Shown: positions 26,988 to 36,465, counted from the first letter of the stretch. The stretch is 64,000 bases of DNA from Streptomyces sp. NBC_00091 (GCF_026343185.1 NZ_JAPEMA010000001.1:186001-250000), one strand, 5' to 3'. The notes: a model not told the origin generated them from the letters alone. Numbers and translations: made by a program.

Positions 26988-29246
26988 ATGACCACCATCA
27001 CTCCCGGCGCCGCCCAGGTCGAGCTCGCCATCGGCGGCATGACCTGCGCCTCCTGCGCGGCACGCATCGAGAAGAAGCTCAACCGCATGGACGGTGTCGA
27101 GGCCACCGTCAATTACGCCACCGAGAAGGCCAAGGTCACCTTCGACGCCGACATCTCCGTCGCGGACCTGATCGCCACCGTCGAGGCCACCGGCTACACC
27201 GCGCAGGAGCCGGCGCCGCCGCGGACCGGCGGCGCGCCCGGCGACGGGGCGGAGCAGGCGGAGCCGGACGAACTCGGCCCGCTGCGGCAGCGGCTCGTCG
27301 CCGCCGTCTCCCTCGCCCTGCCGGTCATCGCGATGGCGATGGTCCCGGCCCTCCAGATCGACTACTGGCAGTGGCTCTCGCTGACCCTGGCCGCGCCCGT
27401 CGTCACGTACGCGGCCTGGCCCTTCCACCGCGCCGCCTGGACCAACGCCAAGCACGGCGCGGCCACCATGGACACCCTGATCTCGGTGGGCACGATCGCC
27501 GCGTTCCTGTGGTCGCTGTGGGCGCTGTTCCTCGGCACCGCCGGCACACCGGGCATGACCCACGCCTTCGAGTTCACCATCGCCCGCACCGACGGCGCGG
27601 GGAACATCTACTTGGAGGCCGCCGCCGGCGTCACCGCCTTCATCCTGGCCGGCCGGTACTTCGAGGCCAAGTCCAAGCGCAAGGCCGGCGCCGCCCTCAA
27701 GGCGCTGCTGGAACTGGGCGCCAAGGAGGTCACGGTGCTGCGCGGGGGCCACGAAGTCACCGTGCCCACCGCCGACTTGCAGGTCGGCGACCGCTTCCTG
27801 GTCCGTCCCGGCGAGAAGATCGCCACCGACGGCACGGTCGTGGAGGGCTCCTCCGCTGTCGACGCCTCCATGCTCACCGGCGAGTCCGTGCCCGTAGAGG
27901 TCTCCGTCGGCGACTCCGTCACCGGCGCCACCCTCAACGCCGGGGGCCGCCTCGTCGTCGAGGCCACCCGGGTCGGCTCCGACACCCAGCTCGCCCGGAT
28001 GGCCCGGCTGGTGGAGGACGCCCAGAACGGCAAGGCCGCGGCCCAGCGGCTCGCCGACAGGATCTCCGCGGTCTTCGTCCCCATCGTCATCGGGCTGGCC
28101 CTGGCCACCCTGGGCTTCTGGCTCGGCACCGGATCGGGCCTCGCGGCCGCCTTCACCGCCGCCGTCGCCGTACTGATCATCGCCTGCCCCTGCGCCCTGG
28201 GCCTGGCCACCCCCACCGCCCTCATGGTCGGCACCGGCCGCGGCGCCCAGCTCGGCATCCTCATCAAGGGCCCCGAGGTCCTGGAGACCACCCGCAAGGT
28301 CGACACCATCGTCCTGGACAAGACCGGAACCGTCACCACCGGCCAGATGACCCTGCTCCACGTGCACACCGCCGACACCACCGACGAGGCCGAGGTGCTG
28401 CGCCTGGCGGGAGCCCTGGAGCACGCCTCCGAGCACCCCATCGCCCAGGCCGTCGCCGCCGGCGCCGCCGCGAAGGTCGGCAGGCTCCCCGCCCCCGAGG
28501 ACTTCGCCAACATCCCCGGTCTCGGCGTACAGGGCGTCGTCGAGGGGCACGCCGTGCTCGTCGGCCGCGGCAAGCTGCTCGCCGAGTGGGCGATGGAACT
28601 GCCCCCGCACCTGGAGCGCGCCAAGGCCGCCGCGGAGGCCGCCGGCCGCACCGCGATCGCCGTGGCCTGGGACGGTGAGGCCCGCGCGGTCCTGGAGGTC
28701 GCGGACGCGGTCAAGGACACCAGCGCCGAGGCGATCCGCCGGCTGCGCGCCCTCGGCCTCACCCCGATCCTGCTGACCGGCGACAACAAGGCCGTCGCCG
28801 AGTCCGTCGCCGCCGAGGTCGGCATCGACGAGGTCATCGCCGAGGTCATGCCGCAGGACAAGGTCGACGTCGTCAAGCGGCTGCAGTCCGAGGGCCGCAG
28901 CGTCGCGATGGTCGGCGACGGGGTCAACGACGCGGCCGCGCTCGCCCAGGCCGACCTGGGCCTGGCCATGGGCACCGGCACCGACGCGGCCATCGAGGCC
29001 GGCGACCTGACCCTCGTACGGGGCGACCTGCGGGCGGCGGCCGACGCCATCCGGCTCGCCCGCAAGACGCTCGGCACCATCCGCTCGAACCTGTTCTGGG
29101 CCTTCGCCTACAACGTGGCCGCCCTGCCGCTCGCCGCGGCCGGCCTGCTCAACCCGATGATCGCCGGAGCGGCCATGGCCTTCTCCTCGGTCTTCGTCGT
29201 CGGCAACAGCCTGCGTCTGCGCGGCTTCCGGGCCGCCTCCAACTGA
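26988..29246 (+). CDS. copA: Copper-exporting P1B-type ATPase
   Basis: 752-residue Cu(I) efflux pump of the cell membrane. One N-terminal HMA domain (GGMTCASC, Cys20 and Cys23), eight membrane segments, the TGES actuator motif in [11 protein letters not shown], the CPC transport motif in [21 protein letters not shown] phosphorylation site, HP in ASEHPIAQA and [10 protein letters not shown]. Length and domain order are standard. ATG 26988 has GAGGAG upstream. It is followed after nine bases by a second CsoR gene. Confidence 0.97.
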   Translation: MTTITPGAAQVELAIGGMTCASCAARIEKKLNRMDGVEATVNYATEKAKVTFDADISVADLIATVEATGYTAQEPAPPRTGGAPGDGAEQAEPDELGPLRQRLVAAVSLALPVIAMAMVPALQIDYWQWLSLTLAAPVVTYAAWPFHRAAWTNAKHGAATMDTLISVGTIAAFLWSLWALFLGTAGTPGMTHAFEFTIARTDGAGNIYLEAAAGVTAFILAGRYFEAKSKRKAGAALKALLELGAKEVTVLRGGHEVTVPTADLQVGDRFLVRPGEKIATDGTVVEGSSAVDASMLTGESVPVEVSVGDSVTGATLNAGGRLVVEATRVGSDTQLARMARLVEDAQNGKAAAQRLADRISAVFVPIVIGLALATLGFWLGTGSGLAAAFTAAVAVLIIACPCALGLATPTALMVGTGRGAQLGILIKGPEVLETTRKVDTIVLDKTGTVTTGQMTLLHVHTADTTDEAEVLRLAGALEHASEHPIAQAVAAGAAAKVGRLPAPEDFANIPGLGVQGVVEGHAVLVGRGKLLAEWAMELPPHLERAKAAAEAAGRTAIAVAWDGEARAVLEVADAVKDTSAEAIRRLRALGLTPILLTGDNKAVAESVAAEVGIDEVIAEVMPQDKVDVVKRLQSEGRSVAMVGDGVNDAAALAQADLGLAMGTGTDAAIEAGDLTLVRGDLRAAADAIRLARKTLGTIRSNLFWAFAYNVAALPLAAAGLLNPMIAGAAMAFSSVFVVGNSLRLRGFRAASN

Positions 29247-29255
29247 GGAGCCCCC

Positions 29256-29537
29256 GTGGCCGGTTACGTAGAACACAAGGAAGACGTCATCCGACGGCTG
29301 CGGCGGATCGAGGGCCAGGTCCGCGGCGTGCAGCGGATGGTCGCCGAGGACGTCTACTGCATCGACGTGCTCACCCAGGTGTCCGCGATCAACGCCGCGC
29401 TCCAGTCCTGCGCCGTCACCCTGCTCGACGAGCACCTCAGCTGCTGCGTCACCGAGGCGATCGCGCAGGGCGGGGACCGGGCGAGGGTCAAGGTCGGCGA
29501 GGCCACCAAGGCCATCGCCCGCCTGATCCGCACGTAG
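29256..29537 (+). CDS. Second CsoR-family repressor
   Basis: 93-residue CsoR paralogue at the end of the copZ-copA unit, GTG 29256 with GAGGAG upstream. Cu-ligand positions Cys35, His60 and Cys64 are kept, with extra Cys52 and Cys63. It is about two-thirds identical by eye to the first csoR product. Keeping two paralogues in one locus suggests either different operators or different inducers such as persulfide, as in CstR proteins. Confidence 0.88.
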   Translation: MAGYVEHKEDVIRRLRRIEGQVRGVQRMVAEDVYCIDVLTQVSAINAALQSCAVTLLDEHLSCCVTEAIAQGGDRARVKVGEATKAIARLIRT

Positions 29538-29591
29538 CACCCGCCGATCCGTACGCAGCACCGCCCGCGGACCCCGTCCGGCCCCGCTCCC

Positions 29592-29629
29592 GCTGCCCCT
29601 CCACCCGCACCGCGCGGTGGAGGGGCAGC
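29592..29629. terminator. Terminator of the copper operon
   Basis: Fourteen-base-pair perfect stem GCTGCCCCTCCACC / GGTGGAGGGGCAGC, 54 bases after the second csoR stop. Confidence 0.8.
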
Positions 29630-29725
29630 CGGCGTTTGCGCGCCCCGCGTACCGGGCCGGGGTATGCCCCCGCGGGCGGGGCGGGCCGTACGATGAGCCG
29701 CTCGCGAGGGGGAGGGCCGAGAGGG

Positions 29726-30115
29726 ATGCGCGTACGCCGGCTGGGAGAGCTGGAGGCCGAGATCATGGACCGGGTGTGGCAGTGGGAACGCCCCGCCTCG
29801 GTCCGCGAGATCGTCGACGACATAAACCGGGGCCGCAAGGTCGCCTACACCACCGTCATGACCGTGGCCGACATCCTGTACCGCAAGGGCTGGCTGAGCC
29901 GCGAGAAATCGGGGCGGGCCTGGATGTACCAGGCGGTGCGCAGCCGCGAGGAGTACACCGCGGCGCTGATGCAGGACGCGCTCGGCGACAGCCAGGACCG
30001 CAGGGCCACGCTGCTGCGGTTCGTGGAGCGCATGTCCCACGAGGACGTGGAGGCGCTGGACGAGGCCCTGCGCGCCGCCCGCCCCGACCGCCCGGCGGAC
30101 GGGCACGGCCGGTGA
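29726..30115 (+). CDS. BlaI/MecI-family repressor
   Basis: 129-residue winged-helix regulator: LGELEAEIMDRVWQWERPASVREIVDDI, AYTTVMTVADILYRKGWLSREKSGRAWMY, then a C-terminal dimer helix. BlaI-type proteins are released by cleavage through a partner M56 membrane peptidase, and such a gene follows with a GTGA overlap. ATG 29726 is chosen by family alignment; an ATG at 29693 is in frame. The pair is common in Streptomyces and its signal is usually unknown. Confidence 0.9.
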   Translation: MRVRRLGELEAEIMDRVWQWERPASVREIVDDINRGRKVAYTTVMTVADILYRKGWLSREKSGRAWMYQAVRSREEYTAALMQDALGDSQDRRATLLRFVERMSHEDVEALDEALRAARPDRPADGHGR

Positions 30116-31020
30116 ACCACCACGTCCTGCCACCCCTCGGACTCGCCCTGATCACCGGTCTGGTGCTCCCGTGGCTGCTGGTCCGCGCCCGCTGGGCCCA
30201 GCAGGTGCCCCGCCTGGGCCTGGCCGCGTGGATCGCCTGCGGCGCCGCCTTCGCGCTGTCGACGGCCCTCCTCCCGGCGCAGCTGTTACTCCCCCCGCAG
30301 ACCAGCCACCGGCTCATCGACGCGGTCATGACCCTGACCCCGCCCTCCCCCGGCCGGCTGGCGGCCGCGACGGCCCGCGAGGCCCTCGCCGCCGCCGCGG
30401 CGCTCGCGGTCCTGGCGGTGCCGGGCACCGGATTCGTACGGGAACTCGTGCGGGCGCGCCGGGCCCGCACCCGGCACGCCGAACTGCTGCGCCTGGTCGG
30501 CCGGTACGACGCCCGGCTGGGCGCGACCGTACTGGACGACGCGCGCCCGGCGGTGTACTGCCTGCCGGGGCGTTCGCGACGGGTCGTGGTCTCGTCGGGG
30601 GCCGTGGAGGTCCTGACGGAACAGGAGCTGGCCGCGGCGCTCGCCCACGAGCGGGCCCACATCGGCGGCCGCCACCATCTGCTGGTCGCGGCGGCCGGGG
30701 CGTACTCGGCGGTCTTCCGCCGGCTGCCGCTGGCCCGGATCGGCGGGCGAACGGTCCCGCTGCTGCTGGAGATGGCCGCCGACGACCGTGCGCTGCGCGG
30801 CTGTTCCAGCAACGCGCTGGCCACGGCGCTGTACGCGCTGGCGTCGGGGCACGCGCCCCGCAGGGCCTTCGCGGCGGGCGGTCCGTCGGCGGCGGTGCGG
30901 ATGCGCCGCATCCTGGGCCCGCGCCGGGCGGGCCGCCCGGTGCTGCGCGGGCTGTTCGCGGTGGTCGCGGCGGTGTCCGCCGTCGTTCCGCTGGTGATCG
31001 CCTGTTGTTGGACCTCCTGA
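30112..31020 (+). CDS. M56-family membrane metalloprotease (BlaR-like)
   Basis: 302-residue membrane peptidase, translationally coupled to the BlaI gene. Three hydrophobic segments precede the zinc motif HERAH in LAAALAHERAHIGGRHH, and a last membrane helix closes the protein. There is no penicillin-binding sensor domain, so the signal is not necessarily a beta-lactam. The downstream Glu ligand is probably in LLLEMAADDRAL. A TTA leucine codon occurs at 30286-30288, so expression may depend on bldA. Confidence 0.88.
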   Translation: MNHHVLPPLGLALITGLVLPWLLVRARWAQQVPRLGLAAWIACGAAFALSTALLPAQLLLPPQTSHRLIDAVMTLTPPSPGRLAAATAREALAAAAALAVLAVPGTGFVRELVRARRARTRHAELLRLVGRYDARLGATVLDDARPAVYCLPGRSRRVVVSSGAVEVLTEQELAAALAHERAHIGGRHHLLVAAAGAYSAVFRRLPLARIGGRTVPLLLEMAADDRALRGCSSNALATALYALASGHAPRRAFAAGGPSAAVRMRRILGPRRAGRPVLRGLFAVVAAVSAVVPLVIACCWTS

Positions 31021-31159
31021 TAGCGGATCCCTCTCCTCCCCCAACCCGGTTATTTACTAAGCCAATTCGTAGATTTCCCGCCGCCCCCAACCACTCGAAT
31101 TGCCCGCTATTCTGGGCGCGTGCGGGCTCAGGACCGGTACGGCGAGAGGTGCGGGAAGA

Positions 31160-31639
31160 ATGCTGCTGGCTGACGTGCGGACGGCAGCGCCCGGTGACGC
31201 GACGGCGATTTCCCGGCTCCTCGCCGAAGCGATTCGCGACGGCTACGGCAAGGCCCTCGGCGAAATCCGGGTGGGCCGACTGGTGTCGGACCATTGCGCC
31301 CTGCCCCGCATTAGAGCGGAAATTGAAATTCCCGGCGGGGCGCCCGCCTGGCTGGGCTGGCTGGTCGCGGCCGACGCCGACGGCGCCGTCGTGGGAGCGG
31401 CCTCGGGCGGCGTGCCGGTCGCCTCCGAGGGCGAGGTCTACGCCCTGTGCGTGACTCCGGCCCGCCGGCGGGAGGGCATCGGCACGGCCCTGCTGGAGGC
31501 GGCGAGCAGCCGGATGCGGGAGCACGGGGCGACGTCCCAGCGGATCACCCTGCCCGTCGAACAGGCCCCGGCGCTCCCGTTCTTCGCCCGGCACGGCTTC
31601 GACGAGCTCACACCGGTACGGTTCGGCCGCGCGCTCTGA
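31160..31639 (+). CDS. GNAT-family N-acetyltransferase
   Basis: 159-residue acetyltransferase. Acetyl-CoA binding motif A is VYALCVTPARRREGIGTALLEAA (RxxGxG-like RREGIG), with motif B FFARHGFDEL near the end. ATG 31160 fits the family start; the frame reaches back to 31100. Upstream, 31021-31159 is AT-richer and may hold its promoter. Substrate unknown. Confidence 0.88.
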   Translation: MLLADVRTAAPGDATAISRLLAEAIRDGYGKALGEIRVGRLVSDHCALPRIRAEIEIPGGAPAWLGWLVAADADGAVVGAASGGVPVASEGEVYALCVTPARRREGIGTALLEAASSRMREHGATSQRITLPVEQAPALPFFARHGFDELTPVRFGRAL

Positions 31640-31648
31640 CGGCCGCCG

Positions 31649-31690
31649 CCCGGCCCCTCCTGCCCGGCCCCTCCTGCCCGGCCCCTCCTG
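31649..31690. repeat. Three tandem copies of a 14-bp unit
   Basis: CCCGGCCCCTCCTG repeated three times directly after the acetyltransferase gene. The remaining 31691-31849 has nothing I can support except a GGAGGAG ribosome-binding site for the next gene. Confidence 0.7.
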
Positions 31691-31849
31691 CCCGGCGCAG
31701 CGTGGCAGATCCACGCCATCGCGTGTTCACGCAGCCCGTCGCTCTGGCCCAAGTCCTCCTCCGCAGGCCAGGATTTCACCAGCGGCGCGGTCCCGGCGGC
31801 ACGGGAGCCCCGCCCGGACGGTTGGACCGAGCGAGCCCCTGGAGGAGCG

Positions 31850-32770
31850 ATGCACACACCGAGCGGCACTTCCCTGCCCGTCCTGCCGGCCGTGCCCGCC
31901 CCGTTCACACCGGCCCCGCCATCCGCGCACGCGGGCCCCGGTGTTGGCGTCGGTGTCGCCGTGGCGCACGGCGGATCCGCCCTCCTGCCTCCCGCCGGCT
32001 TCCTGCCCGGCCTGGAGTCGGCGGCGCCCGCCGACGAGGACGCGCTCTGGCTCCAGGACGCGCTGCTGGGCCCGCACAGCGCGGACATCGTCCGCTACCT
32101 GAGCCTCGCGAGGCGCTGCGGCGGCCCGGTCCTGGACCTGGGCTGCGGTGCGGGGCGGCTCGCCGTGCCGTTCGCCCGCCACGGCTTCCACGTCGAGGCG
32201 GTGGACCGGGACGCCGCGGGCCTGGAGCGGCTGCGGGCCTGGGGCCGGCGGATCGGGCCCCAGGTGTCGGGCCGTCTGGTCACCACCCGGGCCGATCTGG
32301 CGGAGCTGCGGCTGCGGGGCTCGTACCGGCTGGCCCTGCTGGCCGGGACGATGATCGCGGCCGTACCGCCCCACGCCCGCCCCGGGCTGCTGCGCGAGAT
32401 CGCCGGGCACCTGGAGCCGGGCGGCGTGCTGGCCCTCGACTACACGGCGCACCGGCTGCGTGGGCTGTCGCAGGAGCCGCGGCGCACCTGGGCGTTCCAG
32501 GTCCCCCGCTTCGACGGCGTCGAGGAGTGGACCGTGGCCCGCCAGGTCTTCGACCTGGACGACATGAGCGAGCACATCACCTACCACTCGGTCCGCACGG
32601 GCAAGCTGAGCACCGGGCGGGTCACCCGGACCACCCACAAGTGGATCATCGACCCGGAGCGGCTCGCCGCCGAACTGGGGGCGGCGGGCCTGCGCGTGGA
32701 GCGCCGGCGCGGCCACCGACTCGACGAGCGGACCGAGAGCGTCCTGCTCATCTGCCGGGCCGGGGACTGA
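31850..32770 (+). CDS. Class I SAM-dependent methyltransferase
   Basis: 306-residue methyltransferase. A variable, Pro/Ala-rich N-terminus of about 60 residues precedes LQDALLGPHSADIVRYL and then motif I GPVLDLGCGAGRLAVPFARHG, acidic motif II VEAVDRD, motif III LLAGTMIAAVPPHARPGLLREIAGHLEPGGVLALDY. The C-terminal beta region reads THKWIIDPERLAAELGAAGL. ATG 31850 has GGAGGAG upstream. The substrate cannot be assigned, and no biosynthetic partner is adjacent. Confidence 0.9.
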   Translation: MHTPSGTSLPVLPAVPAPFTPAPPSAHAGPGVGVGVAVAHGGSALLPPAGFLPGLESAAPADEDALWLQDALLGPHSADIVRYLSLARRCGGPVLDLGCGAGRLAVPFARHGFHVEAVDRDAAGLERLRAWGRRIGPQVSGRLVTTRADLAELRLRGSYRLALLAGTMIAAVPPHARPGLLREIAGHLEPGGVLALDYTAHRLRGLSQEPRRTWAFQVPRFDGVEEWTVARQVFDLDDMSEHITYHSVRTGKLSTGRVTRTTHKWIIDPERLAAELGAAGLRVERRRGHRLDERTESVLLICRAGD

Positions 32771-32849
32771 CGCCCCCGCCCGCCCTCCCGCCTTCCCACC
32801 ACCCGCTCCACGAGGCCGGGCAAGAGGTACGATGCCCACAAAGGTTTGA

Positions 32850-33323
32850 GTGGACCAGATCGCGGATGGTGGCGAAGTGATGGCTGTCGTGGAGGAGTCG
32901 ACCGGCCGCGAGGCGGTGATCCAGCGCCTCCGCGACGTGGGGCTGCGCGTCACCGGGCCCCGGCTCGAGGTACTGCAGGTACTGGCCGCGGGCGGCCACA
33001 TGGACGTCGAGTCGATCACGGCCGCCGCCCGCGAGCGGCTCGGGACCCTGACCAGCCAGGCCGTGTACGAGATGCTGCGGCACTTCCTGGAGACCGGACT
33101 GGCCTCGAAGTTCGACCGCCCCGGACTGCCCGCCGTCTTCGAGATCTCCGGCCCCGCGCACCAGCACGCGCTGTGCCTGCGCTGCGGCCGGGTGGAGAAC
33201 GTCCAGGCCGAGGTGGCCGAGCCGGCCGGCGAGGCGATCGGCGCGTGGCGGATGGGCGACGCCGAGGTCACCTTCAAGGGGCTGTGCCCCGACTGCCTGC
33301 GCGCCTCGCAGGACACCCCCTAG
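32850..33323 (+). CDS. Fur-family regulator (CatR/FurA-like)
   Basis: 157-residue Fur-superfamily repressor. Winged helix: VIQRLRDVGLRVTGPRLEVLQVL, then LTSQAVYEMLRHFLETGLASK. The dimer domain carries HQHALCLRCGRVENV and FKGLCPDCLRA; the two CxxC pairs form the structural zinc site. The order of His residues resembles peroxide-sensing PerR/CatR proteins more than Zur. GTG 32850 follows AAAGG; ATG 32880 is an alternative. A TACGAT -10-like box stands about 20 bases upstream. The paired catalase, if any, is not adjacent. Confidence 0.88.
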   Translation: MDQIADGGEVMAVVEESTGREAVIQRLRDVGLRVTGPRLEVLQVLAAGGHMDVESITAAARERLGTLTSQAVYEMLRHFLETGLASKFDRPGLPAVFEISGPAHQHALCLRCGRVENVQAEVAEPAGEAIGAWRMGDAEVTFKGLCPDCLRASQDTP

Positions 33324-33551
33324 CCCGGACACCCCCTGCCGCCGTCTCCCCACAGCCGTACGGGAGTTGGGCCCGCGCCGGACTCCGGGCCGCCCCGGCG
33401 GCACCCCGTCCGGGCCGGCCGGAAGCCCGGGCGCGCACTTCAGGGGCACCTTGTGACGCCCGTCACATCCCGTTCGAGGGGGCGGGAGCCCTCCCATAGG
33501 TATGTGCCAAAGTGTGACTGTCGATTCGTAAGATGAGGGGGTCGCTTCGCG

Positions 33552-34604
33552 ATGGCAACGGGCGACGGCAGGGACGGCATCCAGTCCGCCGACAGGGTGC
33601 TGGCCTTCTATCAGGAGCTGCGCCTGCGCGGGGTGTCCGACCTGAACGAGGTCTTCCGGGAGCTCGGACTCGCGCCCGAGGAGTACGAGAAGTGGCGCGC
33701 GGAGCTGACCTCCCTCGGCCTCATCGTGCCGACGGGCACCACCCACGCCACCCGCGCCGACCTCCAGTCCGGCGCCTGGGAGCCGGGCCCGGACGCGGTC
33801 ACCGTGGTCGACCCCGAGATCGCCCTGCTGCGGATGCTCCAGCGCGAACGCGAGCGGCTGCGCGAGCACCTGGACGAGTCCGACCGGGCCTACAGCGCGC
33901 TGGAGACCCTGGTCGGAAGGTTCCTGAGGCCCGGTTCGCTCAACGGTTCCGACGTCGAGGTGGAGATCCTCGACGACTACGGCCGGATCCAGCAGGTGCT
34001 GGAGGACATCACGGACGTCATCCGGCACGATCTGACGTCGATGCACGTCACGGCGCTGGTCCGGGAGGTGGCGGACCGGGTGCTCAGCCGCGACCGCCGG
34101 CAGATCGACAACGGGGTGCGCATCCGCGCCATCTACCACCAGCGGATCACCACCTCGCCGGAGGCCGTGGAGATGCTCCGCCGCCGGGTCGAGGCCGGTG
34201 TCGAGATACGCCTGTCCCCCGCCGTCCCGATGAACATGATCATCGCGGACCAGCAGTTCGCGGTGCTGCCCGTCCACCCCGACGACCGGTCGGCCGGCGC
34301 CATCCTCGCCCGCGGTCCCGCCCTGGTCCGCTCCTACCTCGCCCTGTACGAGCACTGCTGGCACGCGGCCACCCCGTACGGCGACGACGTCGCACCGGAA
34401 CTCGGCGGGGACGGGCTTTCCGAACAGCAGCGGGCCGCCCTGAAAATGCTCGCCTCGGGCATGAAGGACGAGAAAGTCGCGCGGAATCTCGGAGTTTCCC
34501 TGCGGACGGTGAGCCGCATGCTGTCCGAGCTGATGCAGGAAATGGGAGCATCGAGCCGTTTCGAGGCCGGTGTACGCGCACAGCGGCTCGGCTGGCTGGA
34601 CTGA
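33552..34604 (+). CDS. LuxR-type regulator with TrmB-like N-terminus
   Basis: 350-residue transcription factor. Residues 10-60 look like a TrmB-type winged helix (LNEVFRELGLAPEEYEKWRAELTSLGLI). A coiled-coil stretch LRMLQRERERLREHLDESD and a phospholipase-D-like ligand region follow (MHVTALVREVADRV to FAVLPVHPDDRSAGAILARGP). The C-terminus is a LuxR helix-turn-helix (LSEQQRAALKMLASGMKDEKVARNLGVSLRTVSRML). Such regulators in Streptomyces often occur beside short peptide genes or secondary-metabolite genes; here a 40-residue ORF faces it across a strong terminator. Confidence 0.88.
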   Translation: MATGDGRDGIQSADRVLAFYQELRLRGVSDLNEVFRELGLAPEEYEKWRAELTSLGLIVPTGTTHATRADLQSGAWEPGPDAVTVVDPEIALLRMLQRERERLREHLDESDRAYSALETLVGRFLRPGSLNGSDVEVEILDDYGRIQQVLEDITDVIRHDLTSMHVTALVREVADRVLSRDRRQIDNGVRIRAIYHQRITTSPEAVEMLRRRVEAGVEIRLSPAVPMNMIIADQQFAVLPVHPDDRSAGAILARGPALVRSYLALYEHCWHAATPYGDDVAPELGGDGLSEQQRAALKMLASGMKDEKVARNLGVSLRTVSRMLSELMQEMGASSRFEAGVRAQRLGWLD

Positions 34605-34681
34605 TTCACCGCTCGCGGGCGAGTGAAATACTGCCGCAATACTCCGGTCGCCCCGAATGCGGCGGGACCGGGAGAACGCAA

Positions 34682-34717
34682 AAGCCCCGCGACCGCCCGA
34701 AGGCGGTCGCGGGGCTT
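34682..34717. terminator. Strong bidirectional terminator
   Basis: Sixteen-base-pair perfect stem AAGCCCCGCGACCGCC / GGCGGTCGCGGGGCTT with a CGAA tetraloop, between the LuxR gene and the convergent peptide ORF. Confidence 0.9.
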
Positions 34718-34741
34718 CATCCGCGGTGCAGGCCAGGCCGT

Positions 34742-34864
34742 TCAGTCCCAGCCGTTGTCGCCCGAGCGGGACGGCGCCTGGGCGACGGCCGTGGTACAGA
34801 GCGGGCGGGCGGGGGCGGTGTGACGGGCGTTCCCGTGGATTGCGGTGGTGTGCACAGCGGACAT
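34742..34864 (-). CDS. 40-residue peptide ORF, unknown (candidate signal or modified peptide)
   Basis: Short ORF with a near-perfect ribosome-binding site (TGGAGGAATC before ATG 34864), starting MSAVHTTAIHG, with one Cys in RPLCTTAVA and ending SGDNGWD. The terminator follows 25 bases after the stop. His/Arg-rich front and acidic-aromatic tail resemble leader-core peptides, but no modifying enzyme of a known class is adjacent. It lies at the end of the minus-strand asnB-like/metRS-like/glycosyltransferase row and faces the LuxR-type gene. The frame is open further back (to 35011) but without a better start. Function unknown. Confidence 0.6.
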   Translation of the reverse strand: MSAVHTTAIHGNARHTAPARPLCTTAVAQAPSRSGDNGWD

Positions 34865-35011
34865 GATTCCTCCAGGGAGTTGGAATATCGATTCCGTCTC
34901 CGCGGATCCGTGCCGCCGGTATTCCGTCGAAGACATCTCTATTCTCATATGGATTCCGCGACCGGGCCAGTTTCCTGTAGCGCGTTTGAGGCGGATCTGG
35001 AGTTCATACAC

Positions 35012-35043
35012 ACGTTACACCTGCGCATCTTTGGTCAAGTCAA
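35012..35043 (-). promoter_or_regulatory. Possible promoter of the peptide ORF
   Basis: TTGACTTGACC (-35-like, overlapping the glycosyltransferase stop codon) followed on the minus strand by TAACGT. Spacing is 15 or 20 bases depending on which TTGAC is used, so this is tentative. The AT-rich nature of 34870-35035 supports a regulatory role. Confidence 0.35.
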
Positions 35044-36369
35044 AAGAGCTGTTAGGGTGGCCTTCCGGCCTTCTCGACCCTCCAGGGGAGAGGCGTCGGC
35101 GAGGCAGGAGCGTGCCGCCGCTCCTGCCTCACTCATGTCCGCGCCGCCCTTCTCCTCGCGCAGCACGTCCCGGTAGACCTCCAGGGTCCGGGCGGCCGCG
35201 GCCTGCCAGCTCATCTCCCGGGCGTGGCACACCGCCGCCCGCCCCATCAGGGCGGCCTCCTGCGGGTGCTGCGCGAACCAGCGCAGCCGCCGGGCGTACT
35301 CCACCGGATCGTTGCCGGGTACGAGCAGGCCCGTCACCCCGTCCCGCACGGCGGTCGGCAGCCCGCCGACCGCCGAGGCCAGGACCGGGGTCCCGCAGGC
35401 CTGGGCCTCCAGTGCGACCAGGCCGAAGGACTCGCTGCGCGAGGGCACCATCAGGACGTCCGCCGCCCGGTACCACTGCGCCAGCTCCGACTGCGGCACC
35501 GGCGGGTAGTGGCGCAGTACGTCCGACACCCCGAGCTCGCGGGCCAGTTCCCAGGCCTCGCCGCGCGGTCCGGCGCCCGAGTTCCCGCCCACCACCGGGA
35601 CGATGATCCGCCGGCGCAGCCCCGGAACCTCCCTCAGCAGTTCGGCGATCGCCCGCACCATCACGTCGGGGCCCTTGAGGGGCTGGATGCGGCCCGCGTA
35701 CAGGGGGACGAAGGCGTCGGCCGGCAGCCCGAGCCGGGCCCGGGCCGCCGCCCGCCCCCGGCCGGGCCCGAAGGTGCGCAGGTCGACACCCGGCCGGACG
35801 ATCTCCGTGCGCCGCGCGTCGGCCCCGTACAACTCCCGCAGCGCCCGCGCCTCGTCGCCGGTGTTCGCGATCAGCCGGTCGGCGGAGCCGACCACCTGGT
35901 GCTCGCCGCGGATCCGCAGCTCGGGCTCGGGGGTGTCCCCGGCGGCGAGGGCCTCGTTCTTGACCCGGGCCAGGGTGTGGGCGGTGTGCACGAGCGGGAT
36001 CCGCCAGCCGGCGGCGGCGATCCGGCCGGCCTGCCCGGAGAGCCAGTAGTGCGAGTGGACCAGGTCGTAGCGCCGCTCCTCCTTGAGCAGCGCCAGCGAG
36101 AACGGCACCACCAGGGCGGGCATGTCCTCCTTGGGCAGGGCCGCGCGCGGGCCGGCCTCCAGGTGGCGCACCCGCACGCCGGGGCCGAGGTCCGCCCGGG
36201 AGGGGCGGGCCTCGCCCCGGCAGCGGGTGAACAGGTCGACCTCGACTCCCTGTTCGGCGAGGGCCCGGGACAGCTGGACCATGTAGACGTTCATGCCGCC
36301 CGCGTCCCCGGTGCCGGGCTGGTGCAGCGGCGAGGTGTGGACACTGAGCATGGCGACGCGCAGGGACAC
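35035..36369 (-). CDS. MshA-like GT4 glycosyltransferase
   Basis: 444-residue GT-B glycosyltransferase close to MshA, which joins UDP-GlcNAc to inositol-3-phosphate in mycothiol synthesis. Hallmarks: MLSVHTSPLHQPGTGDAGGMNVYMVQLSRAL, DLVHSHYWLSGQAGRIAAAGW, LARVKNEALAAGDTPEPELR, GRIQPLKGPDVMVRAI and the EX7E-type SRSESFGLVALEAQACGTPVLAS. Because it stands beside a deacetylase and an aminoacyl-tRNA-synthetase-like ligase, it is probably a pathway-specific paralogue rather than the house-keeping mshA. GTG 36369 follows AGGAG. The C-terminal 35 residues beyond VYRDVLREEKGG are variable. Confidence 0.9.
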   Translation of the reverse strand: MSLRVAMLSVHTSPLHQPGTGDAGGMNVYMVQLSRALAEQGVEVDLFTRCRGEARPSRADLGPGVRVRHLEAGPRAALPKEDMPALVVPFSLALLKEERRYDLVHSHYWLSGQAGRIAAAGWRIPLVHTAHTLARVKNEALAAGDTPEPELRIRGEHQVVGSADRLIANTGDEARALRELYGADARRTEIVRPGVDLRTFGPGRGRAAARARLGLPADAFVPLYAGRIQPLKGPDVMVRAIAELLREVPGLRRRIIVPVVGGNSGAGPRGEAWELARELGVSDVLRHYPPVPQSELAQWYRAADVLMVPSRSESFGLVALEAQACGTPVLASAVGGLPTAVRDGVTGLLVPGNDPVEYARRLRWFAQHPQEAALMGRAAVCHAREMSWQAAAARTLEVYRDVLREEKGGADMSEAGAAARSCLADASPLEGREGRKATLTALLT

Positions 36370-36465
36370 GTGGAGCTCCTACGGTGAGGGGCCGCGTCCG
36401 CCCTGCGCCGCCGGGCGACCGGCGCGCGGTCACGCGGCGAAGAAGGGATTCTGTCGTCTTGCTGT

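Noticed and set aside
26844..29561. 905-codon minus-strand frame opposite copZ and copA
   Set aside because: CopA on the plus strand has all P-type ATPase motifs; the opposite frame is Gly/Asp repeats.
31649..31690. Tandem 14-bp repeats as a CRISPR-like array
   Set aside because: The units are contiguous with no spacers. The same holds for the repeats at 36466-36500; those at 55203-55253 are too short and close.
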